Shown: positions 32,563 through 40,526 of the stretch, piece by piece
Numbering within the stretch: the stretch's first letter is position 1
Layout: each line of letters opens with the position of its first letter
DNA from: JAKFEE01 sp036675815
Lineage (GTDB): Bacteria; Pseudomonadota; Alphaproteobacteria; Rhodospirillales; Magnetospirillaceae
DNA length: 64,000 bases
Reading direction: 5' to 3'
Assembly: GCA_036675815.1 (NCBI GenBank)
Contig: JAKFEE010000041.1
Location: 1-64,000 of the forward strand
Position numbers and translations under genes: made by a program
The notes under the pieces: model-generated
The model's database searches: none
The model's input: the letters and a program-made list of their open reading frames with translations, nothing else
Told to the model about the DNA's origin: nothing

Positions 32563-34686
32563 ATGTCGCTCTGGTTGTCTCTCAACACCGCCTTCACCGG
32601 CCTGCGGGCGACGCAGGCCGGCGTCCAGTTGGCCTCGCAGAACGTGGCGAACGCGCAGACCGACGGTTATACGAAAAAGGTCGCCACTTACAACCACCTG
32701 GCTTTCGGCGGCGTTTCCATGCCGACGATCTCTCGACAGGTGAACGACGCGTTGTTCCGGCAAAGCCTGGTCGAGACGACACGCCTGGCGCAGTATGACA
32801 CTGCGGATGCCTATCTGAACGACATCGTCAGCTTCCTCGGCACCCCGGCGAGCGGTGGCGGCAGGCTGGCCACGGCGCTCAGCGCGTTGGCTGCGGCCGT
32901 CGACACGGTGGCGACCGTCCCCAACGAAGTGAACAACGTGATCGCGCTTCGCGACAATGTCCGTGCCGTCACCGATGAGTTTCACGCGTTGTCGCAACAG
33001 ATTCAGGACCTTCGCCTGCGCGCCGATCAGGAGATCGCCACGGCGCTGAGCGAGGTGAACGATGCGGTCACGCAGATCGATCAGCTGAACAAGGAAATCG
33101 GCCGCCTGCGCGCCATAGGGCAGCATACCGGCGACATCGAGGACCGGCGCGACCTGACCATCCAGAAGCTCGCCGAGATCATGCCTGTCCGCACCGTCAG
33201 CAAGGGCGACGGCACTGCCAGCGTCTACATGAGCGACGGGCGCATCCTTGTCGATGCCACCGCGCGGATCTTCGTCGAGTACGATGCCGCCGGCACCGTC
33301 ATCGCGAACGACGAATGGCAGATGGAGAGCGGCTCGGCCAATGCCGGAGGCTTTGGCGCGATTGCGCTTTCCGATCATCCGGACGAGGACAGCACTTGGC
33401 GCTTCACCGAGGGGCGTCTGGGGCAGTTGCTGCGCCTGCGCGATGGCGAGTTGCCGCAGATGCAGTCCCAGCTCGATGCCCTGGCCACGAAGCTGCGCGA
33501 CGAGGTCAACCGCATCCACAACCAGGGCGCCGTCCTGCCGACCACGCCGCCGCAGGCCGATCTCGTTGGCAATCGGTTGTTCGGCTCCACGGCCGACTGG
33601 GCCGCCGCCACCGAGATCGGCATCAACATCGGCACGGCTGGCGGCACTTTCACCATCGCCACCGTCGCCGCCGACGGGTCCGCGTCGACGGCCACGATCG
33701 CCACGGCCGGCATCTCCACGGTGGACGACCTGATCACCGCGATCAACGGTACTGGCCTCGGCGTGACGGCAAGCTGGGCCAACGGCCGGATGACCATCAC
33801 GCCGCCCGCCACCAGCAGTTTCGCCATTGTCGATGACGCCAACGTCACCGTTACCGCCACCACTCTCGGCGGTGCCGCGGTGCCCGCGGGGCAGCAGCAG
33901 GCGGTTCAGGGAATCAGCAACTTCTTTGGCCTGAACGACCTGCTTGTCTCGTCGCAAAACGGCGCCAGCGTCAGCACCGATACCTGGCGGCTACCGACAC
34001 AGTCGATCACCAATTTCCAGTTGGATGTCCTGTCGCCGGCCGGCGCGCTCGCCGCCTACAACTCCGGCGGGACGGCCAAGTCGCTGGAGACCATCGCCGG
34101 CGAGATCAACGCCACCTATGGCGGCGCCGTCACGGCCTCGATCTATCGCAGTGGCGACGGCTATGCCATGCGCATTACCGGACCCAACGGTGCAATCCTG
34201 TCATCCTCGACGCACCGGGTGACGACCACCCCGGCTTCGGTTGCGGACAGCATCAAACTGCGCGATGGCATGGTCGGCGATCCCACGCGCATCAGCAAAG
34301 GCCGCGTCTATTTCGATGGCGATCTCGGCACCTATAGCCTGAGCGCCGGCGACGGCTCGATCATGGGCCAATTGGCCGAGAGCTTCACCGCGTCGACGAC
34401 TTTCGAGAAGGCGGGTGGGCTGCCGCGGATGAAGCAGAGCTTTTCCGGTTATCTCTCGGAGATCGTCGGCCGCGCTGCCGGCCAGGCCTCCAGCGCCGCC
34501 TCCACCGCCTTGAACCAGAAAAGTGTGTCCGATGCCATGCACGCGAAGATCTCCGAGCTCAGCGGCGTCAATATCGATGAGGAAATGACGCAGTTGATGA
34601 AGTTGCAGAACTCGTATGCGGCATCGGCACGGGTGGTGAGCACCGTCCAGCAGATGCTGGACGCGCTGATGGCGATCGGCCGCTGA
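32563..34686 (+). CDS. flgK: Hook-associated protein 1, FlgK
   Basis: FlgK is the first junction protein between hook and filament. It has 707 residues. The N-terminus LWLSLNTAFTGLRATQAGVQ LASQNVANAQTDGYTKK and the C-terminus GVNIDEEMTQLMKLQNSYAA SARVVSTVQQMLDALMAIGR are the family marks. The mid-region contains repetitive Thr/Ala-rich beta segments (VAADGSASTATIATAGISTV) and makes it longer than the enterobacterial protein. ATG 32563 follows flgE by 52 bp, with a palindrome between them. Confidence 0.95.
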   Translation: MSLWLSLNTAFTGLRATQAGVQLASQNVANAQTDGYTKKVATYNHLAFGGVSMPTISRQVNDALFRQSLVETTRLAQYDTADAYLNDIVSFLGTPASGGGRLATALSALAAAVDTVATVPNEVNNVIALRDNVRAVTDEFHALSQQIQDLRLRADQEIATALSEVNDAVTQIDQLNKEIGRLRAIGQHTGDIEDRRDLTIQKLAEIMPVRTVSKGDGTASVYMSDGRILVDATARIFVEYDAAGTVIANDEWQMESGSANAGGFGAIALSDHPDEDSTWRFTEGRLGQLLRLRDGELPQMQSQLDALATKLRDEVNRIHNQGAVLPTTPPQADLVGNRLFGSTADWAAATEIGINIGTAGGTFTIATVAADGSASTATIATAGISTVDDLITAINGTGLGVTASWANGRMTITPPATSSFAIVDDANVTVTATTLGGAAVPAGQQQAVQGISNFFGLNDLLVSSQNGASVSTDTWRLPTQSITNFQLDVLSPAGALAAYNSGGTAKSLETIAGEINATYGGAVTASIYRSGDGYAMRITGPNGAILSSSTHRVTTTPASVADSIKLRDGMVGDPTRISKGRVYFDGDLGTYSLSAGDGSIMGQLAESFTASTTFEKAGGLPRMKQSFSGYLSEIVGRAAGQASSAASTALNQKSVSDAMHAKISELSGVNIDEEMTQLMKLQNSYAASARVVSTVQQMLDALMAIGR

Positions 34687-34702
34687 CGGGAGCAGTGAAC
34701 CC

Positions 34703-35800
34703 ATGATCTATGGTACGAATTTTCGCTACACGTCGCTGCTGTCCCATATCTCGCAGGCGCAGTCGGCAATGAACAAGCTCCAGTATTCGATCACGTCGGG
34801 GAACAAGGCCGAGACCTTCGCCGATCAGCCCAAGGCGGCGGCACTGGTGCATTACAAGAGCCTGATCGCCAACCAGGAGCAGACCATCGACAACGGCGAG
34901 ATGGCGCAAATCCGCCTCAATTTGGTCAGCACGGCCGTCGAGGGCATCGACGATCTCGCCATCGCGGCACGCAAGGCCAGCGCCGTGCCCGGCTATGAGG
35001 ATGCCAACGCGCGCAATCTCCAGCACCTGGCACGCCAATGGCTGGCTGCCGCCGTCGATTTCCTCAACAGCAAGGGCGACAACGGCTATATTTTCGCGGG
35101 CCTGCGCACCGACGAGCAGCCGGTCGCCTATCCATCGCTTGCCGGTGATCCCATCACCGACGCCAGCTGGACGACGGGACCGGGAACCACCGTGACGCCG
35201 GGCTCGCCCAACGGGTTCTTCGCCGTCACCACCAACCCGGGGCCGCCGGCGACGGCCGTTGCGGACGTTCCCGCCGCGTTCGACACGGCGGCGAACGCCG
35301 ATTATCGCGATTATTACTACAGCGGCGGCGGCGGCGTGGATTTGACCACCGGCGCCAGCGACGACGGGCTAACCGTTCGCGTCGACCGCGATTCGAGCGT
35401 CCCGGTCGGTTTCTCGGCGGCCGAGCCCGGCTTCGAAAGGCTGCTGCGCGGCCTGCACCTTCTGGCGGTCGCGCCTCTGCCCGACGCGAATGCCGCCAAT
35501 TTCGAGGAACAGAAGGCAGCCTACGAGCTCCACGTGTCCTCCGCCCATTCCATGCTCGAGCAAGCGTCGCAGGACATCCGCGGGATACACATGCGCGCGG
35601 CCTCGGCACTCAACTTCGTCAACGGCAAGCTCGATTACCACAAGGAAGTTCTGGGCGCGCAGCAGAAGATTGCCGACGATTTGCAAGGGGCCGACAAGAC
35701 CGAGGCAATCGTGAAGCTGCAGACATTGCAGACCAATCTTAGCGCCAGCTACGAAGTGACGTCGCGGCTACAAGAATACAGTCTACTCAAATATATGTAA
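34703..35800 (+). CDS. flgL: Hook-associated protein 3, FlgL
   Basis: FlgL is the second junction protein, on which the filament is built. It has 365 residues. The flagellin-like N-terminal helices are SHISQAQSAMNKLQYSITSG and GEMAQIRLNLVSTAVEGIDD, then NSKGDNGYIFAGLRTDEQPV, a typical FlgL segment. The C-terminal helix ends with LQTLQTNLSASYEVTSRLQE YSLLKYM. ATG 34703 is 16 bp after flgK with GGGAGCAG upstream. It ends the hook operon; no clear terminator is seen before the fliF promoter. Confidence 0.92.
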   Translation: MIYGTNFRYTSLLSHISQAQSAMNKLQYSITSGNKAETFADQPKAAALVHYKSLIANQEQTIDNGEMAQIRLNLVSTAVEGIDDLAIAARKASAVPGYEDANARNLQHLARQWLAAAVDFLNSKGDNGYIFAGLRTDEQPVAYPSLAGDPITDASWTTGPGTTVTPGSPNGFFAVTTNPGPPATAVADVPAAFDTAANADYRDYYYSGGGGVDLTTGASDDGLTVRVDRDSSVPVGFSAAEPGFERLLRGLHLLAVAPLPDANAANFEEQKAAYELHVSSAHSMLEQASQDIRGIHMRAASALNFVNGKLDYHKEVLGAQQKIADDLQGADKTEAIVKLQTLQTNLSASYEVTSRLQEYSLLKYM

Positions 35801-35826
35801 GTTTAAGGCATATAAGTGTCACGCAG

Positions 35827-35843
35827 TAGGCAAATTATGCCCA
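35827..35843. promoter_or_regulatory. FlbD-like palindrome upstream of fliF
   Basis: TAGGCAAATTATGCCCA shares the core GGCAAATT(C/A)TGCC with the flgE site at 30970. It lies directly upstream of the CtrA box. In Caulobacter FlbD represses fliF, so a site at this place fits a repressor role. Confidence 0.6.
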
Positions 35844-35847
35844 GGCG

Positions 35848-35877
35848 TTAACCTCTCTTTAGCGATCGGAGTATACT
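35848..35877 (+). promoter_or_regulatory. CtrA box and -10 element of the fliF operon
   Basis: TTAA-CCTCTCT-TTAGC (35848-35863) fits the CtrA consensus TTAA-N7-TTAA at 7 of 8 core bases. TATACT (35872-35877) stands at the right distance for a -10, so the box would overlap the -35. The -10 is inside the perfect palindrome GGAGTATACTCC (35868-35879). CtrA itself is encoded at 49385. Confidence 0.68.
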
Positions 35878-35931
35878 CCTAGGCAGGGGGCCAACTGGCC
35901 TCGGTCCGGTCGTGACAGAGAGAGCCCAAGC

Positions 35932-37584
35932 GTGAACGCTTTTGCGCAATCGTTGCGCAGTTTAGGCCCGGTACGGCTGGCTGCGATGGGGGGCGTCGGC
36001 ATTGCCGTCCTTGCCTTCTTCATCTATTTGACCACCCGTATGGCCTCGCCGCAGATGGAGTTGCTGTACGGCGACCTCGAGCTGGCCGACGCCAATCAGA
36101 TCGTCGAGCAACTGAAGCAGCAGAAGGTCCCCTACGAGCTGCGCCGCGACGGCAGCGAAATCTGGGTGCCCCAGGACCGCAAGCTGGACATGCGCGTCAA
36201 GATGGCCGAGCAGGCGCTGCCCGGCGGCGGCTCGGTCAACCTCGGCTACGAAGTTTTCGACAAGTCCGACGTGCTGGGTTCGACCAGCTTCATGCAGAAC
36301 GTCAACCTGGTGCGTGCGCTCGAGGGCGAGTTGGCCCGCACCATCCGCAGCATCGACCGCGTGCGTTCGGCCCGCGTCCATCTGGTCTTGGCCAAGCGCG
36401 AGACCTTCTCGCGCGAGATGCAAGAGCCCAGCGCCTCCATCATCCTCAACATGCAGGGTAACGCCCGGCTGTCGCCGTCGCAGGTCCAGGGCATCCAGCA
36501 CCTGGTCGCCGCGGCCGTGCCGCGGCTCAAGCCCAGCCGCATCTCCATCGTCGACGACAAGGGCAATCTGTTGGCCCGCGGCTTCGACAACGACGGCCAG
36601 ATGCTGGCGGCCACGGCCGAGCAGATGCGGCTCAACCAAGAGAACCGTCTGGCCCGCACCGTCGAGACGATGCTCGAGCGTTCGCTCGGCGTCGGCCGTG
36701 TTCGCGCCGAGGTGTCGCTGGAAATGGACCTCGACCGTGTCGCCACCACGCAGGAGATCTACGACCCGGAAAGCCAGGTGGTGCGCTCGCAGGTGACCGT
36801 CGAGGAGAACTCCCGCGACGAGAACAGCGACACGCCGTCGGTGTCGGTGGCCCAGAACCTGCCGGATGCCATGGCCAATACCGGGGCGGGCGGGCGCAGC
36901 AGCTCGAGCCAGGCCCGCACCCAGGAAACCGTCAACTACGAAATCTCGAAGACGGTGCGCAACCAGGTCAGGGAAATGGGTGTCGTCAAGCGGCTCTCGG
37001 TGGCGGTCCTGGTCGACGGCATCCATTCCACCGACGGCCAGGGCCAGCAGGTCTACCAGCCGCGCACCGACGAGGAGATGGAGCAACTGGCGGTGCTGGT
37101 GCGCTCGGCCGTCGGCTACGATGCCAATCGCGGCGACGTCGTCGAGGTGATCAATATGCGTTTCGCGCCGGTCGAGGACGTGGCGGCGGGCGATGCGGCC
37201 GACACCATCTTCGGCTTCGACCGCGAGTTCGTCGAGAAGATCGCCGCCAATCTTGGGCTGTCGGTGGTTGCCATCCTATTCCTGCTGCTGGTGCTGAAGC
37301 CGCTGGTCAGCCGTGCCGTCGAGACCATGGGCGCCGGCGGCGTACCCGACGGCCGCAAGCTGCTGACGGACCAGAGCGCGCCGCCGGCGCTGACGGGGCC
37401 GTCGGCCGTGCCGGTGCCGGGGTTGGCCTTGCCCGACGAAAACGAGCTGGATGAACTCATCGACCTCGACAAGGTCGAGGGCCGGGTGAAGGCCTCGTCC
37501 ATCCGCAAGATCGGCGAGATCGTCGAAAAGCACCCGGAGGAAGCGCTGTCGATCATCCGCAACTGGATGTACCAGGAGAGTTAG
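35932..37584 (+). CDS. fliF: Flagellar MS-ring protein FliF
   Basis: FliF forms the inner-membrane MS ring that starts flagellar assembly. It has 550 residues. The first membrane segment is MGGVGIAVLAFFIYLTTRM. The ring-building motifs include LYGDLELADANQIVEQLKQQ, VPYELRRDGSEIWVP, SFMQNVNLVRALEGELARTI and RVHLVLAKRETFSREMQEPSA. The second membrane segment is LGLSVVAILFLLLVLKPLV and the C-terminal FliG-binding tail is SSIRKIGEIVEKHPEEALSI IRNWMYQ. The start is GTG 35932 with an AGAGAGAG site. It overlaps no neighbour and begins the class II operon. Confidence 0.96.
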   Translation: MNAFAQSLRSLGPVRLAAMGGVGIAVLAFFIYLTTRMASPQMELLYGDLELADANQIVEQLKQQKVPYELRRDGSEIWVPQDRKLDMRVKMAEQALPGGGSVNLGYEVFDKSDVLGSTSFMQNVNLVRALEGELARTIRSIDRVRSARVHLVLAKRETFSREMQEPSASIILNMQGNARLSPSQVQGIQHLVAAAVPRLKPSRISIVDDKGNLLARGFDNDGQMLAATAEQMRLNQENRLARTVETMLERSLGVGRVRAEVSLEMDLDRVATTQEIYDPESQVVRSQVTVEENSRDENSDTPSVSVAQNLPDAMANTGAGGRSSSSQARTQETVNYEISKTVRNQVREMGVVKRLSVAVLVDGIHSTDGQGQQVYQPRTDEEMEQLAVLVRSAVGYDANRGDVVEVINMRFAPVEDVAAGDAADTIFGFDREFVEKIAANLGLSVVAILFLLLVLKPLVSRAVETMGAGGVPDGRKLLTDQSAPPALTGPSAVPVPGLALPDENELDELIDLDKVEGRVKASSIRKIGEIVEKHPEEALSIIRNWMYQES

Positions 37585-37587
37585 GCC

Positions 37588-38607
37588 GTGGCGCGCGTGA
37601 AGGAAGACTATCGCAGCCTGACCGGCCCGCAGAAGGCGGCCATCCTGATGCTGTCGCTGGGCGAGGATCATTCGTCGCGCATCTTCGCCCTGATGGACGA
37701 CGAAGAGATCAAGGAGATCTCCCAGACGATGGCCAGCCTGGGCACGGTCAGCTCGAACATCATCGAGCGGCTGTTCGTCGAGTTCGCCGATCAGATCTCG
37801 TCGACCGGCTCGCTGGTCGGTTCCTACGACAGCACCGAGCGGCTGCTCATGAAGACGCTGCCCAAGGACCGCGTCGAGCAGATCATGGAGGAGATCCGCG
37901 GCCCCGCCGGCCGCACCATGTGGGACAAGCTGGGCAACGTCAACGAGCAGGTGCTGGCCAACTACCTGAAGAACGAGTACCCGCAGACGGTGGCGGTAGT
38001 GCTGTCGAAGATCAAGGCCGACCATGCCGCCAACGTCATGGCGCTGCTGCCCGAGAATTTCGCCATGGAAGTCATCATGCGCATGCTGCGCATGGAAGCG
38101 GTGCAGAAGGAAGTGCTGGACGGCGTCGAGAAGACGCTGCGCACCGAGTTCATGTCGAACCTGGCGCGCACCGCGCGGCGCGACGCTCACGAGCTGATGG
38201 CCGACATCTTCAACAATCTCGACCGCAACGCCGAAAACCGTTTCATGAACGCCCTGGAAGAGCGCAACCGCGAATCGGCCGAACGCATCAAGCAGCTGAT
38301 GTTCACCTTCGAGGATTTGGTGCGCATCGATGCCGCCGGTGTCCAGACGCTGCTGCGCCATGTCGAGAAGGACAAGCTGACCATAGCGCTGAAGGGCGGC
38401 TCCGATGCGATCAAGGAGCTGTTCTTCAAGAACATGTCCGAACGCGCCGGAAAAATGCTGCGTGAGGACATGGAGGCGATGGGCCCGGTGCGCCTGCGCG
38501 ATGTCGATCAGGCGCAGAACATCGTGGTCATCCTGGCAAAGGAGCTGGCCAACAGCGGTCAGATCGTCATCTCCGAGGGTCGTGACGACGACGAACTGGT
38601 TTACTAG
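37588..38607 (+). CDS. fliG: Flagellar motor switch protein FliG
   Basis: FliG is the rotor protein that contacts the stator and reverses rotation. It has 339 residues. The N-terminal FliF-binding domain is YRSLTGPQKAAILMLSLGED. The middle domain carries RTMWDKLGNVNEQVLANYLK NEYPQTVAVVLSKI. The C-terminal charged torque helix is ESAERIKQLMFTFEDLVRID and DAIKELFFKNMSERAGKMLR. The start is GTG 37588, 3 bp after the fliF stop, with GGAGAG in the end of fliF. Confidence 0.96.
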   Translation: MARVKEDYRSLTGPQKAAILMLSLGEDHSSRIFALMDDEEIKEISQTMASLGTVSSNIIERLFVEFADQISSTGSLVGSYDSTERLLMKTLPKDRVEQIMEEIRGPAGRTMWDKLGNVNEQVLANYLKNEYPQTVAVVLSKIKADHAANVMALLPENFAMEVIMRMLRMEAVQKEVLDGVEKTLRTEFMSNLARTARRDAHELMADIFNNLDRNAENRFMNALEERNRESAERIKQLMFTFEDLVRIDAAGVQTLLRHVEKDKLTIALKGGSDAIKELFFKNMSERAGKMLREDMEAMGPVRLRDVDQAQNIVVILAKELANSGQIVISEGRDDDELVY

Positions 38608-38619
38608 GGCGACTGACTA

Positions 38620-39318
38620 ATGGCGGTGTTGCGCAAGTTCATGTTCGAGACCGAGTTCGATGCGCTAACGGAGCCACCGCCGGGCGCGCATGCCGCTGCC
38701 GAGGCTTCCATGGGGACGGTCGAGCCGGAGCCCGAGCCCGAGCCCGAACCACCGGAACCGACGTTCAGTGCCGGGGAGCTTGCGCTGGCGCGTGAGCAGG
38801 CGCATGAAGCGGGGCGCATGGCCGGCCGGCGCGACGTCGAGGCGTCGCTGGCGGCGACCACCGCCGCCGCATTGCAAAGGATTGCCGAGCAACTGGAGGC
38901 GTTGCAGCAGGAGAACGCGGCGCAAGCCGAGTCGCGGCGCCAGGATGCGGTCCATCTCGCCGTCGCCGTGGTCGAGCGTGCCTTGCCGGCGTTGGCGGCA
39001 CGCCATGCCATGGGTGAGATCGAGGCTCTGTTTGCCGAGTGCATGTCGTTCCTGGCCGAAGAGGCGCGGGTCAGCGTGCGGATCAGTGCCGAGCTTCTCG
39101 ACGAGGCGCGCGCGTGCCTTGCGCCCATAGCCGAGGCGAGCGGGTTCGAGGGGCGGCTGAGCATCCACGGCGACCCCCATTTGCCGCCCGGCGATTGTCG
39201 CATCGAGTGGGCGCAGGGTGGGGCCGAACGCGACTTCGCACGCCTGTGGCGGGAGGCGCGCTCGGCGGTGGAACAGGCGCTGGGCATTGCCGGCCCGCCC
39301 GCCGTGGAGGTTGTGTGA
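38620..39318 (+). CDS. fliH: Flagellar export ATPase regulator FliH
   Basis: FliH binds the export ATPase FliI and docks it at the C ring. It has 232 residues. It has an acidic Pro/Glu repeat near residue 30 (VEPEPEPEPEPPEPTF) and a central coiled coil with spaced alanine/glycine residues (LALAREQAHEAGRMAGRRDV EASL). The C-terminal domain is ISAELLDEARACLAPIAEAS, DCRIEWAQGGAERDFARLWR. ATG 38620 lies 12 bp past fliG. The assignment rests on position and layout because FliH is weakly conserved. Confidence 0.85.
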   Translation: MAVLRKFMFETEFDALTEPPPGAHAAAEASMGTVEPEPEPEPEPPEPTFSAGELALAREQAHEAGRMAGRRDVEASLAATTAAALQRIAEQLEALQQENAAQAESRRQDAVHLAVAVVERALPALAARHAMGEIEALFAECMSFLAEEARVSVRISAELLDEARACLAPIAEASGFEGRLSIHGDPHLPPGDCRIEWAQGGAERDFARLWREARSAVEQALGIAGPPAVEVV

Positions 39319-39329
39319 ATGCGAACGAC

Positions 39330-39343
39330 GGGCGCTGGCGCCC
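39330..39343 (+). other. Small intercistronic hairpin fliH/fliN
   Basis: GGGCG-CTGG-CGCCC can fold just before the GGGGGAG ribosome site of fliN. It may tune fliN translation or mRNA stability; this is only a structural observation. Confidence 0.35.
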
Positions 39344-39358
39344 TAGGGGGAGTTTGAT

Positions 39359-39685
39359 ATGGGCGACAACCAGATTCAGTTTTCCGAGCTGAACGACGAA
39401 GCCGACCAGGAGCTGCACGATCTCGACGCGCCGCGCTCGGCGCGCGATCTCGAGGCGGTCTACGACATTCCGGTGCAGGTCTCGGCGGTGCTGGGCAAGG
39501 CGACGATGCAGGTCAACCAGCTGCTGAAGCTCGGGCGTGGCGCGGTCGTCGAGTTGGACCGCAAGGTCGGCGAGGCGATCGACATCTATGTCAACAATCG
39601 CCTGGTGGCGCGCGGCGAGGTGGTCGTGGTCGAGGATCGCCTGGGCGTGACGATGACGGAAATCATCAAGACCGATCGGACCTGA
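39359..39685 (+). CDS. fliN: Flagellar motor switch protein FliN
   Basis: FliN forms the lower C ring. It has 108 residues. The SpoA domain covers about residues 35-105: YDIPVQVSAVLGKATMQVNQ LLKLGRGAVVELDRKVGEAI DIYVNNRLVARGEVVVVEDR, then LGVTMTEIIK. It is very typical. ATG 39359 has GGGGGAG 6 bp before it. fliM, its usual partner, is not in the window. Confidence 0.96.
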   Translation: MGDNQIQFSELNDEADQELHDLDAPRSARDLEAVYDIPVQVSAVLGKATMQVNQLLKLGRGAVVELDRKVGEAIDIYVNNRLVARGEVVVVEDRLGVTMTEIIKTDRT

Positions 39686-39691
39686 ACGCAA

Positions 39692-40507
39692 ATGCCGGAC
39701 GGGACCGAGCAGATTCGCCTGTCGCCGCGGCGCGGAAGGCTGGATCTCGCCACCGTCGTCGGTCTTGGCGGCGGGATGGCGCTGGTGGGGCTCGCCGTCG
39801 CCTTCGGCGGCTCGTTCGCGGCGTTCTTCGACCCGTCATCGCTGGCGATCGTGGTCGGCGGCACCATCGCCGTCACCACCGCCAGCTTCACCCTGCGCGA
39901 CATGGCCCGCACGCTCGGCATCATCGGCAAGACCCTTGTGCACAGCCGCCGCGATCCGTCCGCCGCCGCCACGCGCCTGCTGCAACTGTCGGAAGCGGCT
40001 CGCCACAACGGGCTGTTGACCTTACAGACCGCGGTACACGACCTGCGCCACGAGCCGTTCCTGCAGAACGCCGTCGCCCTGGCGCTCGATGGCACTCCGC
40101 CGGCCGAGGTCGAGGCCATCCTCAATCGTGAGCTTCAGGCGATGGTGGTGCGGCACGACAAGGCCGCCGGCATCCTGCGGCGGGCGGCCGAGGTCTCCCC
40201 GGCCATGGGGCTGATCGGCACGTTGATCGGCCTGGTGCAGATGCTGGGCAATCTTGACGATCCCTCGACCATCGGCCCAGCGATGGCCCTGGCGCTGCTG
40301 ACCACCTTTTATGGCGCGGTCCTGTCCAACATGATCTTCCTGCCGCTGGCGACCAAGCTGGAAGCCAACTCGGCCGAGGAGGGTCTGGTGAACCAAATCG
40401 GTATCATGGGGGTGGTGTCGATCTGTCGTCAGGAGAACCCGCGGCGGCTGGAGATGCTGCTCAACAGCATCCTGCCGCCCGCCCAGCGCGTGCGGTATTT
40501 CGATTGA
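39692..40507 (+). CDS. motA: MotA/PomA-type stator protein
   Basis: This is the proton- or sodium-channel half of the motor stator, or a paralogue. It has 271 residues with four predicted membrane segments: LATVVGLGGGMALVGLAVAF, SLAIVVGGTIAVTTASFTLR, AEVSPAMGLIGTLIGLVQML, and MALALLTTFYGAVLSNMIFLP. The cytoplasmic loop has AVHDLRHEPFLQNAVALALDG, and NPRRLEMLLNSILPP lies near the C-terminus. ATG 39692 is 6 bp past fliN. MotB is not next to it, so it may work with a distant partner. PomA-like features (LDDPSTIGPAMALALLTTFYG) fit. Confidence 0.85.
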   Translation: MPDGTEQIRLSPRRGRLDLATVVGLGGGMALVGLAVAFGGSFAAFFDPSSLAIVVGGTIAVTTASFTLRDMARTLGIIGKTLVHSRRDPSAAATRLLQLSEAARHNGLLTLQTAVHDLRHEPFLQNAVALALDGTPPAEVEAILNRELQAMVVRHDKAAGILRRAAEVSPAMGLIGTLIGLVQMLGNLDDPSTIGPAMALALLTTFYGAVLSNMIFLPLATKLEANSAEEGLVNQIGIMGVVSICRQENPRRLEMLLNSILPPAQRVRYFD

Positions 40508-40526
40508 GTCCGGGAGTTTCGAGCAC

